A stretch of 64,000 bases of DNA from Pedobacter polaris. GTDB lineage: Bacteria; Bacteroidota; Bacteroidia; Sphingobacteriales; Sphingobacteriaceae. The translations under genes were made by a program, and so were the position numbers. Positions 36,223 to 45,262 of this stretch are shown here, piece after piece; the stretch's first letter is position 1; every line of letters starts with the position of its first letter. The notes beneath the pieces are model-generated. The model was given only the letters and a program-made list of their open reading frames with translations, was not told the origin of the DNA and made no database searches. Location: assembly GCF_005116505.1 (NCBI RefSeq), contig NZ_SWBR01000004.1, positions 124,001 to 188,000 on the forward strand. The letters run 5' to 3'.

Positions 36223-37656
36223 TTGTTTAGAGTAAGTTTTTTAAAATTCGTATTTTCTTTATGGTTTAATATCGTTAAGTTTGTTTACCCTAAAACCCTA
36301 TTGTTGATTGTGTTAGTTCTCGGAAAACAACTGAACGGTAAAAGACTGGTCGGTGCTCCCAAATTATTTTCTTTAGAAGAAAGAATATTTAATACTTTTT
36401 GTATTATCGCTTTTATAACCATGTGCTTTGAGGTGCCATTTAATTTGCTTATTGGATTAATGGTTCCTGCTGGTCTTTGTTTTTTTGGAGTAATCGTATC
36501 TGGAGTTTTATATTATTTTTCTCGTTTTAAAAGAAAATCCTCGTTATGTATTAAATTATTTGCCATAGTATGTAACCTATCTTTTGCGGTTAATTATTTT
36601 TTTAACTCTGGTATCTTTGGACCTAATTTGTTATTGTTTTCGTTAGCTTTTTTACTCGTGATTGCGATAATCCCAAAGGAAGAATTTAAAATATGGATAC
36701 CAATTAACATTATTTTGGTTATATCCATTTTAATTGTAGAATATTTCAATCCTCAGCTCACAACAATTGCATATAATGGAGAGTTAAGCAAAGCATTGGA
36801 TTTTGCTGTTACCTATTTAGTGGTGGTTGTCATCACTTATTTTGCAATAAGTTATATTCGAAAAAATTATGATGATGAGCATTCATCTGTAATGGATAAA
36901 AATATTGCAATTAAACAGCAAAACGAAAGAATTTTAGCGCAAAAGGAGGAATTAGAAAAACTGAACTCAGAAAAAGATAAACTCTTTTCAATTGTTGCCC
37001 ATGATATCAGGATGCCCCTAAATTCTATTCAGGGATACTTGGAGGTTTTAGCAGAAACTGATTTAGAACCAGCTGAGAGCCAAATGTTAAAGAAACAATT
37101 GCTTCAAATAACCAAAGACACTTCTAATATGTTAACAAATGTGCTTTCATGGTCTAAAACCCAGATGGAAGGCTCATATACAGATTTAAAACCATTACCT
37201 GTCTCAACATCTTTAGTAAATGGTTTGAGTATTGAGAAAATTATAGCTGAAAAAAAAGGAGTGCAACTGTTCGTCAGTTCTGAAGATGATTTGGTGATAA
37301 TGGCAGATCACAATATGTTTCAGTTGATAATTAGAAACTTAGTGAATAATGCTATTAAGTTTACTCCAGTAGGGGGTGAGGTAAAGGTGCTAGCTTCTAA
37401 AATAAATGATGATTGTATTATTAAGGTTGAGGATGATGGCTTGGGTATAGATCCTAAGCAGCAAGCCAAATTGTTTAAGTTAAAAGCAACTTCAACTTTT
37501 GGTACAAATAATGAAAGAGGAATTGGACTTGGGTTGTTGCTTTGTAAAGAATTTACAGATTTACAAGGGGGCAAAATATGGTTCGAAAGTAATCCTGGCA
37601 AAGGTTCTACTTTTTACCTTTCATTTACACTAACTAATGAATTGGTAGTGCAATAA
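36223..37656 (+). CDS. membrane sensor histidine kinase (start uncertain)
   Basis: A protein of up to 477 residues with about six N-terminal transmembrane helices (roughly residues 55-220) and no separate sensor domain. It is followed by a coiled linker (NIAIKQQNERILAQKEELEKLNSEKDK), a HisKA domain with phospho-acceptor His260 in VAHDIRMPLNSIQGYLE, and a HATPase domain with NLVNNAIKFTP, VEDDGLGID and GIGLGLLLCKEF. The frame begins with TTG at 36223 and has no ATG until the first membrane helices, so the start is not settled. No response regulator is adjacent. Its last 23 bases overlap the tail of the next gene on the other strand. Confidence 0.88.
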   Translation: MFRVSFLKFVFSLWFNIVKFVYPKTLLLIVLVLGKQLNGKRLVGAPKLFSLEERIFNTFCIIAFITMCFEVPFNLLIGLMVPAGLCFFGVIVSGVLYYFSRFKRKSSLCIKLFAIVCNLSFAVNYFFNSGIFGPNLLLFSLAFLLVIAIIPKEEFKIWIPINIILVISILIVEYFNPQLTTIAYNGELSKALDFAVTYLVVVVITYFAISYIRKNYDDEHSSVMDKNIAIKQQNERILAQKEELEKLNSEKDKLFSIVAHDIRMPLNSIQGYLEVLAETDLEPAESQMLKKQLLQITKDTSNMLTNVLSWSKTQMEGSYTDLKPLPVSTSLVNGLSIEKIIAEKKGVQLFVSSEDDLVIMADHNMFQLIIRNLVNNAIKFTPVGGEVKVLASKINDDCIIKVEDDGLGIDPKQQAKLFKLKATSTFGTNNERGIGLGLLLCKEFTDLQGGKIWFESNPGKGSTFYLSFTLTNELVVQ

Positions 37657-38833
37657 AAAAAGAAGTGCCTTTGTTTTTTCCTTCGCTCTCTGCCCAAACC
37701 TTTCCGTGATGCAACTCTATAAGCATTTTAACTATAGATAAGCCCAGTCCATTAGAATGCTCTTTGCCTGTAGGGATGGCACTTAACCTCGCGAATTTTG
37801 TAAACAGCTTGCTTTTATCTTCTTCTAATAATCCTTGCCCTTGATCCTTAAATTCTATAATAATCTGCCCATCTACGGCACTTACATAAATAGAAACCTC
37901 TGTGTTTGGATTAGAATATTTCAGCGCATTGCTAAGTAGGTTTTCAAAAGCTTCTTGTATTCTAATCGCATCAACTAAAATTATAGCATTGCAATCACAA
38001 GTAATAGTAATGGTTTGTTGTTTCTGATAGGCAATAAGCTCAAAGTTTCTTTTCGCAGTTTCAAGAATACTAACAATATCAACTTCTTCGGCGCTTAACC
38101 TAAAACTAGCATTTTCGCTTTGAGATAGATCTAATAAGTTATTTAAGCTATTTAAAACGCTAGTTGCTGATCTTTTAATTCTATCTGCAAAATCTGCCAC
38201 TATCTTAGGATCATCTGCCTTCTTTTTAATAAGTTCTGCAGAAAGAGAGATTGTTGTGTTTGGGTTTTTTAGGTCATGCACAATCCTGTTCATCATATCC
38301 GTTTGCGTGCGCATTGCTTTACGTGTTGCCAATCTTAGCTCTAACTCGTCCATTACAATGGCAGATAAAGTTTCAAGCATTTTAAGTTGTTGTGCCGTAA
38401 CTTCTCTGGGTTCAATATCTAATACGCAAACAGTGCCAAGTTGTAGGCCTTCTGTTGTTTTTAATGGTGCGCCGGCATAAAATCTAACTCCATTATCCAT
38501 TAATACAAAAGGATTGTTTGCTAATTCCGGAACTTCAAGTATATTTTCAAATAGCGTTACATCACTATTTAAAATGGCAATTGAACAAAAACTATCTTTT
38601 CTGTCTATCTCAATTGCTTTTAAAGGGCTTAAGTTAGTTTTAAAGAATACCCGTTTCTCGTCTACAAAAGTTACTTGAGCAATAGGAGTATTAAATATTT
38701 GCGCAGCTAATACTGCTATCTTATTAAATGTATCCTCTTCAGGGGTATCTAAAATATCATAAGCATGGAGTTTCCTAATTCGCTCTGCGTCATTGTCTGG
38801 AATTAGTGTTGCTGGAATTTTAAAATTATTCAT
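37634..38833 (-). CDS. GAF-domain sensor histidine kinase (soluble)
   Basis: A 399-residue cytoplasmic kinase. The N-terminal GAF domain (residues 18-165) begins with LHAYDILDTPEEDTFNKIA and includes FCSIAIL and FYAGAPLKTTEGLQLGTVCVLD, the type seen in many bacterial GAF kinases. HisKA has His186 in NRIVHDLKNPNTTISLSAE; HATPase has NLLSNALKYSNPNTE, EFKDQGQGL and SNGLGLSIVKML. No membrane segment and no adjacent response regulator. It converges on the membrane kinase gene with a 23-base overlap. Confidence 0.93.
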   Translation of the reverse strand: MNNFKIPATLIPDNDAERIRKLHAYDILDTPEEDTFNKIAVLAAQIFNTPIAQVTFVDEKRVFFKTNLSPLKAIEIDRKDSFCSIAILNSDVTLFENILEVPELANNPFVLMDNGVRFYAGAPLKTTEGLQLGTVCVLDIEPREVTAQQLKMLETLSAIVMDELELRLATRKAMRTQTDMMNRIVHDLKNPNTTISLSAELIKKKADDPKIVADFADRIKRSATSVLNSLNNLLDLSQSENASFRLSAEEVDIVSILETAKRNFELIAYQKQQTITITCDCNAIILVDAIRIQEAFENLLSNALKYSNPNTEVSIYVSAVDGQIIIEFKDQGQGLLEEDKSKLFTKFARLSAIPTGKEHSNGLGLSIVKMLIELHHGKVWAESEGKNKGTSFFIALPIH

Positions 38834-39218
38834 TGATTAAGGATGTTTGAAAATCAAATATAGCTTAATCAAATGGATTTTTATTTTGAACTAATTTTGA
38901 GTAAAAATTAAGTTTTCATCAATAAAAGCTGTTATTTATAATTTTTAATCTTAAAATTTAGGTGTTTTGTTTATTTGTTTAAGTAAACACTGGATTTTTT
39001 ACTTGTTTTTTCTGTGTTTTATTATTTTTTATTAAAAATATAACATTTTAATACCTTTAAAATTGATAAAAAACTATAATATTTTGAATTTTAACTTAAA
39101 TAAATGGTTTTTTAGTTAAAAAAAATAAAAAATATTTCATTTTCGTATAGAATATATTAAAAATATACTTATATTTGTTCTGTTCATACAAAAAAGTACA
39201 TTTATATTTGGTTTGATT
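38834..39218. other. very AT-rich intergenic region
   Basis: No gene on either strand. A/T content is visibly above that of the neighbourhood, with long runs around 38990-39180. Two TATATTTG boxes occur (about 39170 and 39204) facing the hairpins downstream, so a short transcript ending at 39247 is possible, but I see no conserved RNA fold other than the terminator. Confidence 0.4.
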
Positions 39219-39247
39219 AAAGCTCTGGTTGGATGGCCAGAGCTTTT
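39219..39247 (+). terminator. intrinsic terminator hairpin not next to any gene end
   Basis: AAAGCTCTGG (39219-39228) and CCAGAGCTTT (39237-39246) form a 10-bp perfect stem with an 8-base loop and a T-run on the plus strand. No plus-strand gene ends upstream, so it may end a small RNA starting from the AT-rich region. Confidence 0.65.
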
Positions 39248-39337
39248 TCATTTAACTTAAAGCAATTTAAAAACTCTCCAATTAGGAGTGTAGACATAAA
39301 ACTTAAAAAAGAACTAACAACCAACCTAAACTATAGT

Positions 39338-39370
39338 AAAAGACCAGCTCGATTTTTCGGCTGGTCTTTT
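39338..39370. terminator. hairpin, first of two near-identical copies
   Basis: AAAAGACCAGC (39338-39348) and GCTGGTCTTTT (39360-39370) form an 11-bp stem. It is very similar to the hairpin at 39421-39453, 83 bases away, as if a terminator had been duplicated. Confidence 0.7.
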
Positions 39371-39420
39371 CAATTAAGGAAGAACGAAATATCAAGTATA
39401 TTCCAATTAATGTTAAATAA

Positions 39421-39453
39421 AAAAAGACCAGTTCGAATACGACTGGTCTTTTT
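39421..39453 (-). terminator. terminator of sucC (second copy)
   Basis: AAAAAGACCAGT (39421-39432) and ACTGGTCTTTTT (39442-39453) form a 12-bp perfect stem, 46 bases past the sucC stop on the minus strand. Confidence 0.85.
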
Positions 39454-39498
39454 TAATGATATATCTTTCCGACTAGCGGATTATGAATTTCTTGAATA

Positions 39499-40689
39499 TT
39501 ATGCTAATACTTTAGTCACTAAATCAGCAGCTTCTTTTAAAGCAATTGCAGAGTAAACTTTCAAGCCTGAATCGTCAATTAGTTTTTTAGCTTCAACAGC
39601 ATTGGTTCCTTGTAAGCGGCAAATGATTGGAACTGGAACATTACCAATTTCTTTATAAGCATCAATTACACCTTGTGCAACTCTATCGCAACGTACAATA
39701 CCACCAAAAATGTTAATGAAGATTGCTTTTACATTAGGATCCTTTAAAATAATATTAAAGCCAGCTTTAACAGTAGTTGCATTTGCAGTTCCACCAACGT
39801 CTAAGAAGTTAGCAGGCTCGCCGCCAGCAATTTTAATAATATCCATTGTAGCCATTGCTAAACCAGCACCGTTAACCATACAGCCAACATTTCCATCTAA
39901 TTTAACATAATTCAAGTTACTTTCACTAGCTTCAACGTCAGTTGGATCTTCTTCCAGCTTGTCACGCAATGCTGCATAATCTGGGTGACGGAACAATGCG
40001 TTTTCATCTAAATCAACCTTAGCATCAACAGCTATAATTTTATCGTCACTAGTTTTTAAAACTGGATTGATTTCAAACATGGCAGAATCGGTAGAATCAT
40101 AAGCTTTATAAAGAGCAGTAATGAATTTAACCATTTCTTTATGGGCACCACCAGTTAAACCTAGGTTAAAAGCAATTTTACGAGCTTGGAAACCTTGTAG
40201 ACCAACTTTAGGATCAATCTCTTCTTTAAAAATTAAATGAGGAGTATGTTCTGCAACTTCTTCAATGTCCATACCACCTTCAGTACTATACATGATAATG
40301 TTAGTTCCGTTAGCACGGTTTAACAAAACAGAGACATAAAATTCTTTAGTTTCAGAAGCACCTGGATAATAAACATCTTGAGCAACTAAAATTTTGTTAA
40401 CTTTTTTGCCTTCTGGGCCAGTTTGTGGTGTAACCAATTGCATTCCCAAAATATCGGTAGCTCTTTGTTTAACCTCATCTAAGTTTTTAGCTAGCTTAAC
40501 GCCTCCGCCTTTTCCTCTACCACCCGCATGAATTTGTGCTTTAATCACAACCCAGTCAGAGTTATAGTCAGTTTTCATTTTCTTAGCTGCTTCTACAGCC
40601 TGATCTACAGTTTCAGCAACAATGCCTTCTTGTACGGCAACGCCAAAACTCTTTAAAATTTGTTTACCTTGATATTCGTGGATATTCAT
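39499..40689 (-). CDS. sucC: succinate-CoA ligase (ADP-forming) beta subunit
   Basis: A 396-residue ATP-grasp subunit of the citric-acid-cycle enzyme. It begins [17 protein letters not shown] as usual, has the ATP-grasp loop [18 protein letters not shown], and ends with [28 protein letters not shown] and [13 protein letters not shown], the CoA/phosphate-binding domain. The alpha subunit gene (sucD) is not adjacent, which is common in Bacteroidota. A TAGATTTG box (40707-40714) lies 17 bases before the start codon. Confidence 0.97.
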   Translation of the reverse strand: MNIHEYQGKQILKSFGVAVQEGIVAETVDQAVEAAKKMKTDYNSDWVVIKAQIHAGGRGKGGGVKLAKNLDEVKQRATDILGMQLVTPQTGPEGKKVNKILVAQDVYYPGASETKEFYVSVLLNRANGTNIIMYSTEGGMDIEEVAEHTPHLIFKEEIDPKVGLQGFQARKIAFNLGLTGGAHKEMVKFITALYKAYDSTDSAMFEINPVLKTSDDKIIAVDAKVDLDENALFRHPDYAALRDKLEEDPTDVEASESNLNYVKLDGNVGCMVNGAGLAMATMDIIKIAGGEPANFLDVGGTANATTVKAGFNIILKDPNVKAIFINIFGGIVRCDRVAQGVIDAYKEIGNVPVPIICRLQGTNAVEAKKLIDDSGLKVYSAIALKEAADLVTKVLA

Positions 40690-41000
40690 TTGCTCAAAAA
40701 TTTGCTCAAATCTACAATTTCAAAAGCTTTATACAAAGCTTAAATCCATTAAAAATGAAAGTATTTTATATATTAAGTAAACACACAAAATTTCAACTTA
40801 AAATTTAACAGTCTTTATTAGAAAAGCATGGGCAGAAGTCCATTTTAAAGGTAGCCCCGTCTTTCGCTTTACTCGCCTCGTGCCTCAGTTTCGTGCTCGC
40901 TACAACCGGGTTTAGAAATAAAGGTTTGTGTAAAATAGGAGTGGTTGCATAGCGGTAAAGGGTGTTACTAACCTAAGTAATGGGTATTGTAAAACAAGAG
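40690..41000. other. intergenic region with a GC-richer repeat-like block
   Basis: The 311-base gap contains the sucC promoter box at its left end. A block at 40851-40911 is distinctly GC-richer than its surroundings (TAGCCCCGTCTTTCGCTTTA, then CTCGCCTCGTGCCTCAGTTT, then CGTGCTCGCTACAACCGGGT) and looks like a dispersed element. No gene is seen. Confidence 0.45.
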
Positions 41001-41549
41001 TTAAAAATTAACCACATTAATAATTACCGTTTTCTTATCATTTAAGAAGCTAATAGAATAATGAGAAAGTTCTCTGCCTGTGACCTTTCTTGTGAAGGTA
41101 TGTTTAATTAACTTCTCGTGTTCACCTGCAACCTCTGTGAATTCTGCTGAGCCAACTAATTCTCCTAGTATGTTAACTTGCTTATCCTTAACTAAATTAT
41201 TGTATAAGTTTAAATAATCTGACTGTGATAACTTAATCATTGATACAGAAATGTAATCTCCTTGAAAATCTGGGTATGATGCAGATTTTCTGACAATTAT
41301 TGCAGATTTTGGGGCCTCTTTTAGTGTTACCACTTTAAATTCTTGATAAAAGAATTCGTCTGCTGGATAAGTTGCACTATAAAGTGTATGGATTGTAAAT
41401 AATGGAGCTATTATCAAGCAAATTATGCCAATATATTTGTATTTAGTTTTTCTAATTAATCTGAAAATAAAATATGCAATTAATGTTGGTATAGAAAGCA
41501 ACGCTGAAATAAAAATGATGACAAGAATTAAAAACAATAAATTTTCCAT
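41001..41549 (-). CDS. hypothetical membrane protein, 182 residues
   Basis: Two hydrophobic segments (residues about 4-30 and 38-56) separated by a short basic loop (RLIRKTKYK), then a soluble domain of about 120 residues predicted to lie outside the cytoplasm. The first helix has no signal-peptidase site. I recognise no domain. The gene is single, 452 bases left of the terminator-free end of the DUF4173-like gene region on the same strand, and upstream of it lies a CCCCTAAAG-type repeat. Confidence 0.65.
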   Translation of the reverse strand: MENLLFLILVIIFISALLSIPTLIAYFIFRLIRKTKYKYIGIICLIIAPLFTIHTLYSATYPADEFFYQEFKVVTLKEAPKSAIIVRKSASYPDFQGDYISVSMIKLSQSDYLNLYNNLVKDKQVNILGELVGSAEFTEVAGEHEKLIKHTFTRKVTGRELSHYSISFLNDKKTVIINVVNF

Positions 41550-41664
41550 GTGTTATATTATTTATTTTGTGATTAAATATTTATTCATTTTTTAACTCCA
41601 CAACCTTAAATAGTTGCAATGCCTTTGTTAAATAAACGGGATAGGAGTGAAAATCCTTTTGACC

Positions 41665-41692
41665 AAGTCCCCTTTAGGGGATTTAGGGGTGA
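41665..41692. repeat. CCCCTAAAGGGG-type repeat, single half
   Basis: TCCCCTTTAGGGGATTTAGG lies in the gap between two minus-strand genes. It matches the halves of the element between trpB and trpA in the opposite orientation. Confidence 0.65.
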
Positions 41693-41746
41693 AAGATTGA
41701 AACGAATAGCCCGACTGCAGCTAATCGTTTCACTGTCCTTGCTTTT

Positions 41747-43399
41747 CTAATCTTTCATATTAGGTATAAAATATTTCCTCGTTTGCCAATCTCTATAATT
41801 CCAAGAAAGCCAAGATGTTTGTGCGTACTGCTCATTAAATCTTTCAATTCTCCCATTTAGGTCATCATCAAAATTTTTAAGTTGCCTTTTCTTATTTTCG
41901 ATATTTAGCTGAACAGTATCTATAGGTGTTTCCAGCTGAGCTACTGCAGCTGTATCTGCAACAACTTCTTCGTAATCATACCCTCTTGTTGCATAGCTAG
42001 ATTGGTGTACATATTTTTTAAGCAATGCTCTGTTTTTATCTAACAGAGGTAATGTTTTATCAGACATATCTAACAGATGATCTAAATCTAAGACGATGTT
42101 ATTTCTATTGTTGATGTTGTAGTTAACTATAAAAACATCCCAGTTTACAAAGCCAAAAACCAGTAAAAGTAGATACCAAACTAATCCATTTATCTTGCAC
42201 AAGTAAAAGAATGTTTTTTGTTTTGCAACTTTAATATATACTGTTAGCAAACCGATGGTACATAGCAATAAAAATATGATTACGCCTATGCGTTTATAGG
42301 TTAAGCCGTGCATATCTATATAATTATAATCTCTTAAAAATACCGAAGAAACTAAAAATGCATTTTGTATAATCCAGATATAGGCTAATAATCGAATTGT
42401 TTTATTCTTGCTAAAAAAGTTGATGTTTCCACTAAAGAAATATAAAATAACCATCATTGCCATTACAATACTAAAAATTAGGGCATTTGTACCTTCATGT
42501 AGTTCGGCAGAATAATTAGTGTTTGCTGAGCCTAACCAAAGCGTAGAAATATCTATTCCATTTAAGAATAGCAGCAACAGATTTAAAGCGGTAAAAGAAA
42601 TAATTCCGATAATATTTTCCGTTTTAAGCCCCATTTTTTTATTGACTAAACTACCAGAGAAAATACCTTTAAGTTCGCTACCAAATGATGGGAGCATCTT
42701 ATTTCTTCGTTTGCGAATTAATTTTTCTGTTAAGGTTAACTCAGCATTTTGCAAACTTTTATTCTTAAAGCTGATCAAAATTCCAGCGGTAAATAATATC
42801 CCTAAAATTATATGCAGAAAACGAGCAATGCTTAAGTCGCCGAAAAAGAAGGTGAATATGTCAAATATAAAATTGCCAATGCTTGTTGTAAACATTTCTA
42901 AGTAATTCGAGAATACGGGATTTGCAATGCTATACACTATGCTAAATAAGACAATTACTATGATTGGTATAATAATGTATTTTATCTTTTTTAATAGTGG
43001 TTCAATAGAAAAATTTCCAATTTTAATAGTCGCTAATCTTTTAATTAGGTTAACTGGCGATGATACAATTTGTAGAAATGCAGCAAGTAATGCTGTAAAT
43101 ACACTTCTTATTAATTGCGCATGAGCAAAACCTACAAATACAACCAAAGAAATATAATAGGTAATTACGGTTAGTGCAGATTGATTGTAAACAACTAATA
43201 AAGCGGCTAATAAATGTGAAAAACCATAGAGGAACAGTTTTTTGCTCTTCTCAATTTCTCCATTAACTAAAAACATAATGATAATAAATACGGAATAGAG
43301 CAGAAGGTTCAGCGCTAATTGCTCCAGCCAAAAAAGATAATTGAAAAGTAAGCCTCCTATTAAAGTGGCTATAATTTGTAGGTCTATCTGTTTTTTCAT
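41747..43399 (-). CDS. polytopic membrane protein, DUF4173-like
   Basis: A 550-residue protein with roughly 12 hydrophobic segments over its first 440 residues, then a soluble tail. The stretch NRNNIVLDLDHLLDMSDKTLPLLDKNR matches the conserved C-terminal part of DUF4173 proteins as I recall them; DUF4153 is a near relative and cannot be excluded. The function is unknown. It lies 81 bases downstream of the winged-helix regulator, on the same strand, and is probably in its operon. Confidence 0.7.
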   Translation of the reverse strand: MKKQIDLQIIATLIGGLLFNYLFWLEQLALNLLLYSVFIIIMFLVNGEIEKSKKLFLYGFSHLLAALLVVYNQSALTVITYYISLVVFVGFAHAQLIRSVFTALLAAFLQIVSSPVNLIKRLATIKIGNFSIEPLLKKIKYIIIPIIVIVLFSIVYSIANPVFSNYLEMFTTSIGNFIFDIFTFFFGDLSIARFLHIILGILFTAGILISFKNKSLQNAELTLTEKLIRKRRNKMLPSFGSELKGIFSGSLVNKKMGLKTENIIGIISFTALNLLLLFLNGIDISTLWLGSANTNYSAELHEGTNALIFSIVMAMMVILYFFSGNINFFSKNKTIRLLAYIWIIQNAFLVSSVFLRDYNYIDMHGLTYKRIGVIIFLLLCTIGLLTVYIKVAKQKTFFYLCKINGLVWYLLLLVFGFVNWDVFIVNYNINNRNNIVLDLDHLLDMSDKTLPLLDKNRALLKKYVHQSSYATRGYDYEEVVADTAAVAQLETPIDTVQLNIENKKRQLKNFDDDLNGRIERFNEQYAQTSWLSWNYRDWQTRKYFIPNMKD

Positions 43400-43479
43400 T
43401 TTTTAATTTGATTTAAGTTATTTTTTGTGTTTATATTTTTAAAAGCACTTTGTATTTCAAAGTAAATGAGTAAAAAAAA

Positions 43480-43776
43480 TTAAATTCCTTTTATCATTTT
43501 TTCTAAAGCATCTAAATGTGCTTTAAACGAAAGTTTCCCTAAGTCGGTAATGATATATGTTGTATTTGTTTTTTTACCAATAAACGCTTTTTGAACTTTT
43601 AAATATTCTGCCTGTTCTAATGTATTTAAGTGCGAGGCTAAATTACCATCCGTTAACTCTAGCAATTGTTTTAGCTCATTAAAACTTACACTGTCATTTA
43701 CAATTAAAATGGACATTACCCCAAGTCTTATTCGACTATCGAATATCTTGTTAAGAGCTTCTATAGGATTGTTCAT
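43480..43776 (-). CDS. winged-helix transcriptional regulator, 98 residues
   Basis: A single-domain winged-helix DNA-binding protein of the short ArsR/PadR-like group (HTH_34 type). SRIRLGVMSILIVNDSVSFNELKQLLELTDGNLASHLNTLEQAEYLKV covers the helix-turn-helix with recognition helix GNLASHLNTLEQA, and KTNTTYIITDLGK the wing. It has no separate ligand-binding domain. Its ATG overlaps the stop of the upstream membrane gene by one base (TAATG), so the two are translationally coupled; the regulator probably controls this membrane-protein operon. Confidence 0.88.
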   Translation of the reverse strand: MNNPIEALNKIFDSRIRLGVMSILIVNDSVSFNELKQLLELTDGNLASHLNTLEQAEYLKVQKAFIGKKTNTTYIITDLGKLSFKAHLDALEKMIKGI

Positions 43777-44408
43777 TATTTAGCCCTTTCATATTTAAAG
43801 TACATGATCAATCCATAAAATACATGGAGTATACCAAACCCAAATGCCCAGAAATATAATCCGTAGCCAATATAAAACATGGCTATCAAACCTAAAATCA
43901 CCTCACAAATTCCAAGAAAACGAATGTCTGAATAGGTGTACTTACTGGCATTAATTAAGGCCAAGCCATAAAATAATAAGCAAGAGGGTGCTATTAAACC
44001 AAATGAGTTTGGGTGATTAACTAATAGGAATATGATGAAAAAACCACCAGCTGCAAGCGGAATAGCTAGGTTAACCAATAAATTTTTTGCTGTTTTATCC
44101 CAAAATCGAATATTTTTCTTTTTGCTTTGTCTTAAGGTAAAAAGAAAGCCACCTGCTATTGCAATTAAAAGAACGCAGATGCCAAGTTTAAACAAATTTG
44201 CTTCAATTTCTACATCAGCATCAACGCCATAACCATATTCACCTTTAATGTATTTCTTTAATTCTCCATGAGCTATATAAGCGCCAATCAAAGCTGTTAA
44301 GCCAGCGAAAATGCCAGACAAACCACTTAAGGAAATAAATCTTGATGAGCGATCCATCATATTTCTAATGTCGCTCAATGCATTCAGTTGTTCTTCTTGA
44401 TTACCCAT
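43776..44408 (-). CDS. hypothetical membrane protein coupled to the winged-helix regulator
   Basis: A 210-residue protein with about five or six hydrophobic segments. The start at MGNQEEQLNALSDIRNMMDRSSRF is preferred to an in-frame ATG eight codons upstream because homologues I recall begin with a short acidic stretch before the xxALxDIRxxMxRSSRF motif. The region ISLSGLSGIFAGLTALIGAY is the first helix. The function is unknown. It is the first gene of the three-gene minus-strand unit with the regulator and the DUF4173-like protein. Confidence 0.75.
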   Translation of the reverse strand: MGNQEEQLNALSDIRNMMDRSSRFISLSGLSGIFAGLTALIGAYIAHGELKKYIKGEYGYGVDADVEIEANLFKLGICVLLIAIAGGFLFTLRQSKKKNIRFWDKTAKNLLVNLAIPLAAGGFFIIFLLVNHPNSFGLIAPSCLLFYGLALINASKYTYSDIRFLGICEVILGLIAMFYIGYGLYFWAFGFGILHVFYGLIMYFKYERAK

Positions 44409-44573
44409 GTTTAAAAGCACTTTGTTTTTCAAAGTTAGTTAAGAAAGTTAAATATGCAAATATTTTTTAAAAATATTGTACAATTGTTAGATTACTCCTT
44501 GTCTTTGCCCTATTGTAGAAACAATTTAACAATTTAGCAATGTTGCAATTTAACAATTGCGTAACTTTACAAA

Positions 44574-45224
44574 ATGCTAAGAGCCATAGGAATAAAGAAA
44601 GCTTACGGAAGTTTACCTATTTTAAAAGGAGTAGATTTTGAGGTTGCAAAAGGAGAGATAGTGAGTATTATAGGTGCTTCTGGTGCCGGTAAAAGTACAT
44701 TACTGCATATTCTAGGGAGTTTAGATAAGCCAGATCAAGGAACGGTAGAATTAAAAGGGGTTAAGTTAAATAATCTTTCTGGTGACTTGTTAAGCATTTT
44801 TAGAAATAAAAACATCGGATTTATCTTTCAATTTCATCATTTATTACCTGAATTTACTGCATTAGAAAACATTTGTATTCCGGCTTTTATTGCAAATACT
44901 AATAAAAAAGAAGCTGAAAAAAGAGCTTATGAATTATTAGATTTATTCGGATTAAGAGATAGGGCAGAACATAAGCCAAATGAACTTTCTGGAGGTGAAC
45001 AACAAAGAGTTGCAGTTGCAAGAGCACTTATTAATAATCCAGCCATTGTGTTGGCTGATGAACCTTCTGGAAATTTGGATTCTTCAAATGCTAAGGCTTT
45101 ACACGAATTATTTATTCACTTACGGGATAACTTTCAGCAAACTTTTGTAATCGTTACCCATAATGAAGATCTAGCTAAAATTAGTGATAGGGTAGTAACC
45201 ATGAAAGACGGTTTGGTAGTTTAG
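44574..45224 (+). CDS. ABC transporter ATPase of the LolD/MacB type
   Basis: A 216-residue ATPase with Walker [10 protein letters not shown], signature [15 protein letters not shown], Walker [14 protein letters not shown] and a switch His in VTHNED. The short length and GNLDS ending of Walker B fit the LolCDE lipoprotein-release subgroup. No LolC/E permease is adjacent, and the neighbours belong to other processes, so a partner encoded elsewhere is assumed. Upstream, two 13-bp direct repeats CAATTTAACAATT (44522-44534, 44546-44558) precede the ATG. Confidence 0.85.
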   Translation: MLRAIGIKKAYGSLPILKGVDFEVAKGEIVSIIGASGAGKSTLLHILGSLDKPDQGTVELKGVKLNNLSGDLLSIFRNKNIGFIFQFHHLLPEFTALENICIPAFIANTNKKEAEKRAYELLDLFGLRDRAEHKPNELSGGEQQRVAVARALINNPAIVLADEPSGNLDSSNAKALHELFIHLRDNFQQTFVIVTHNEDLAKISDRVVTMKDGLVV

Positions 45225-45262
45225 AAGCATAAAATAATCAAATCAATTATTCAAATTATAAA

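Noticed and set aside
39233..39556. 107-codon plus-strand ORF across the region between two histidine kinase genes and sucC
   Set aside because: It overlaps three hairpins and the 3' end of sucC, and has the basic, Phe-rich composition of an antisense or terminator reading frame.
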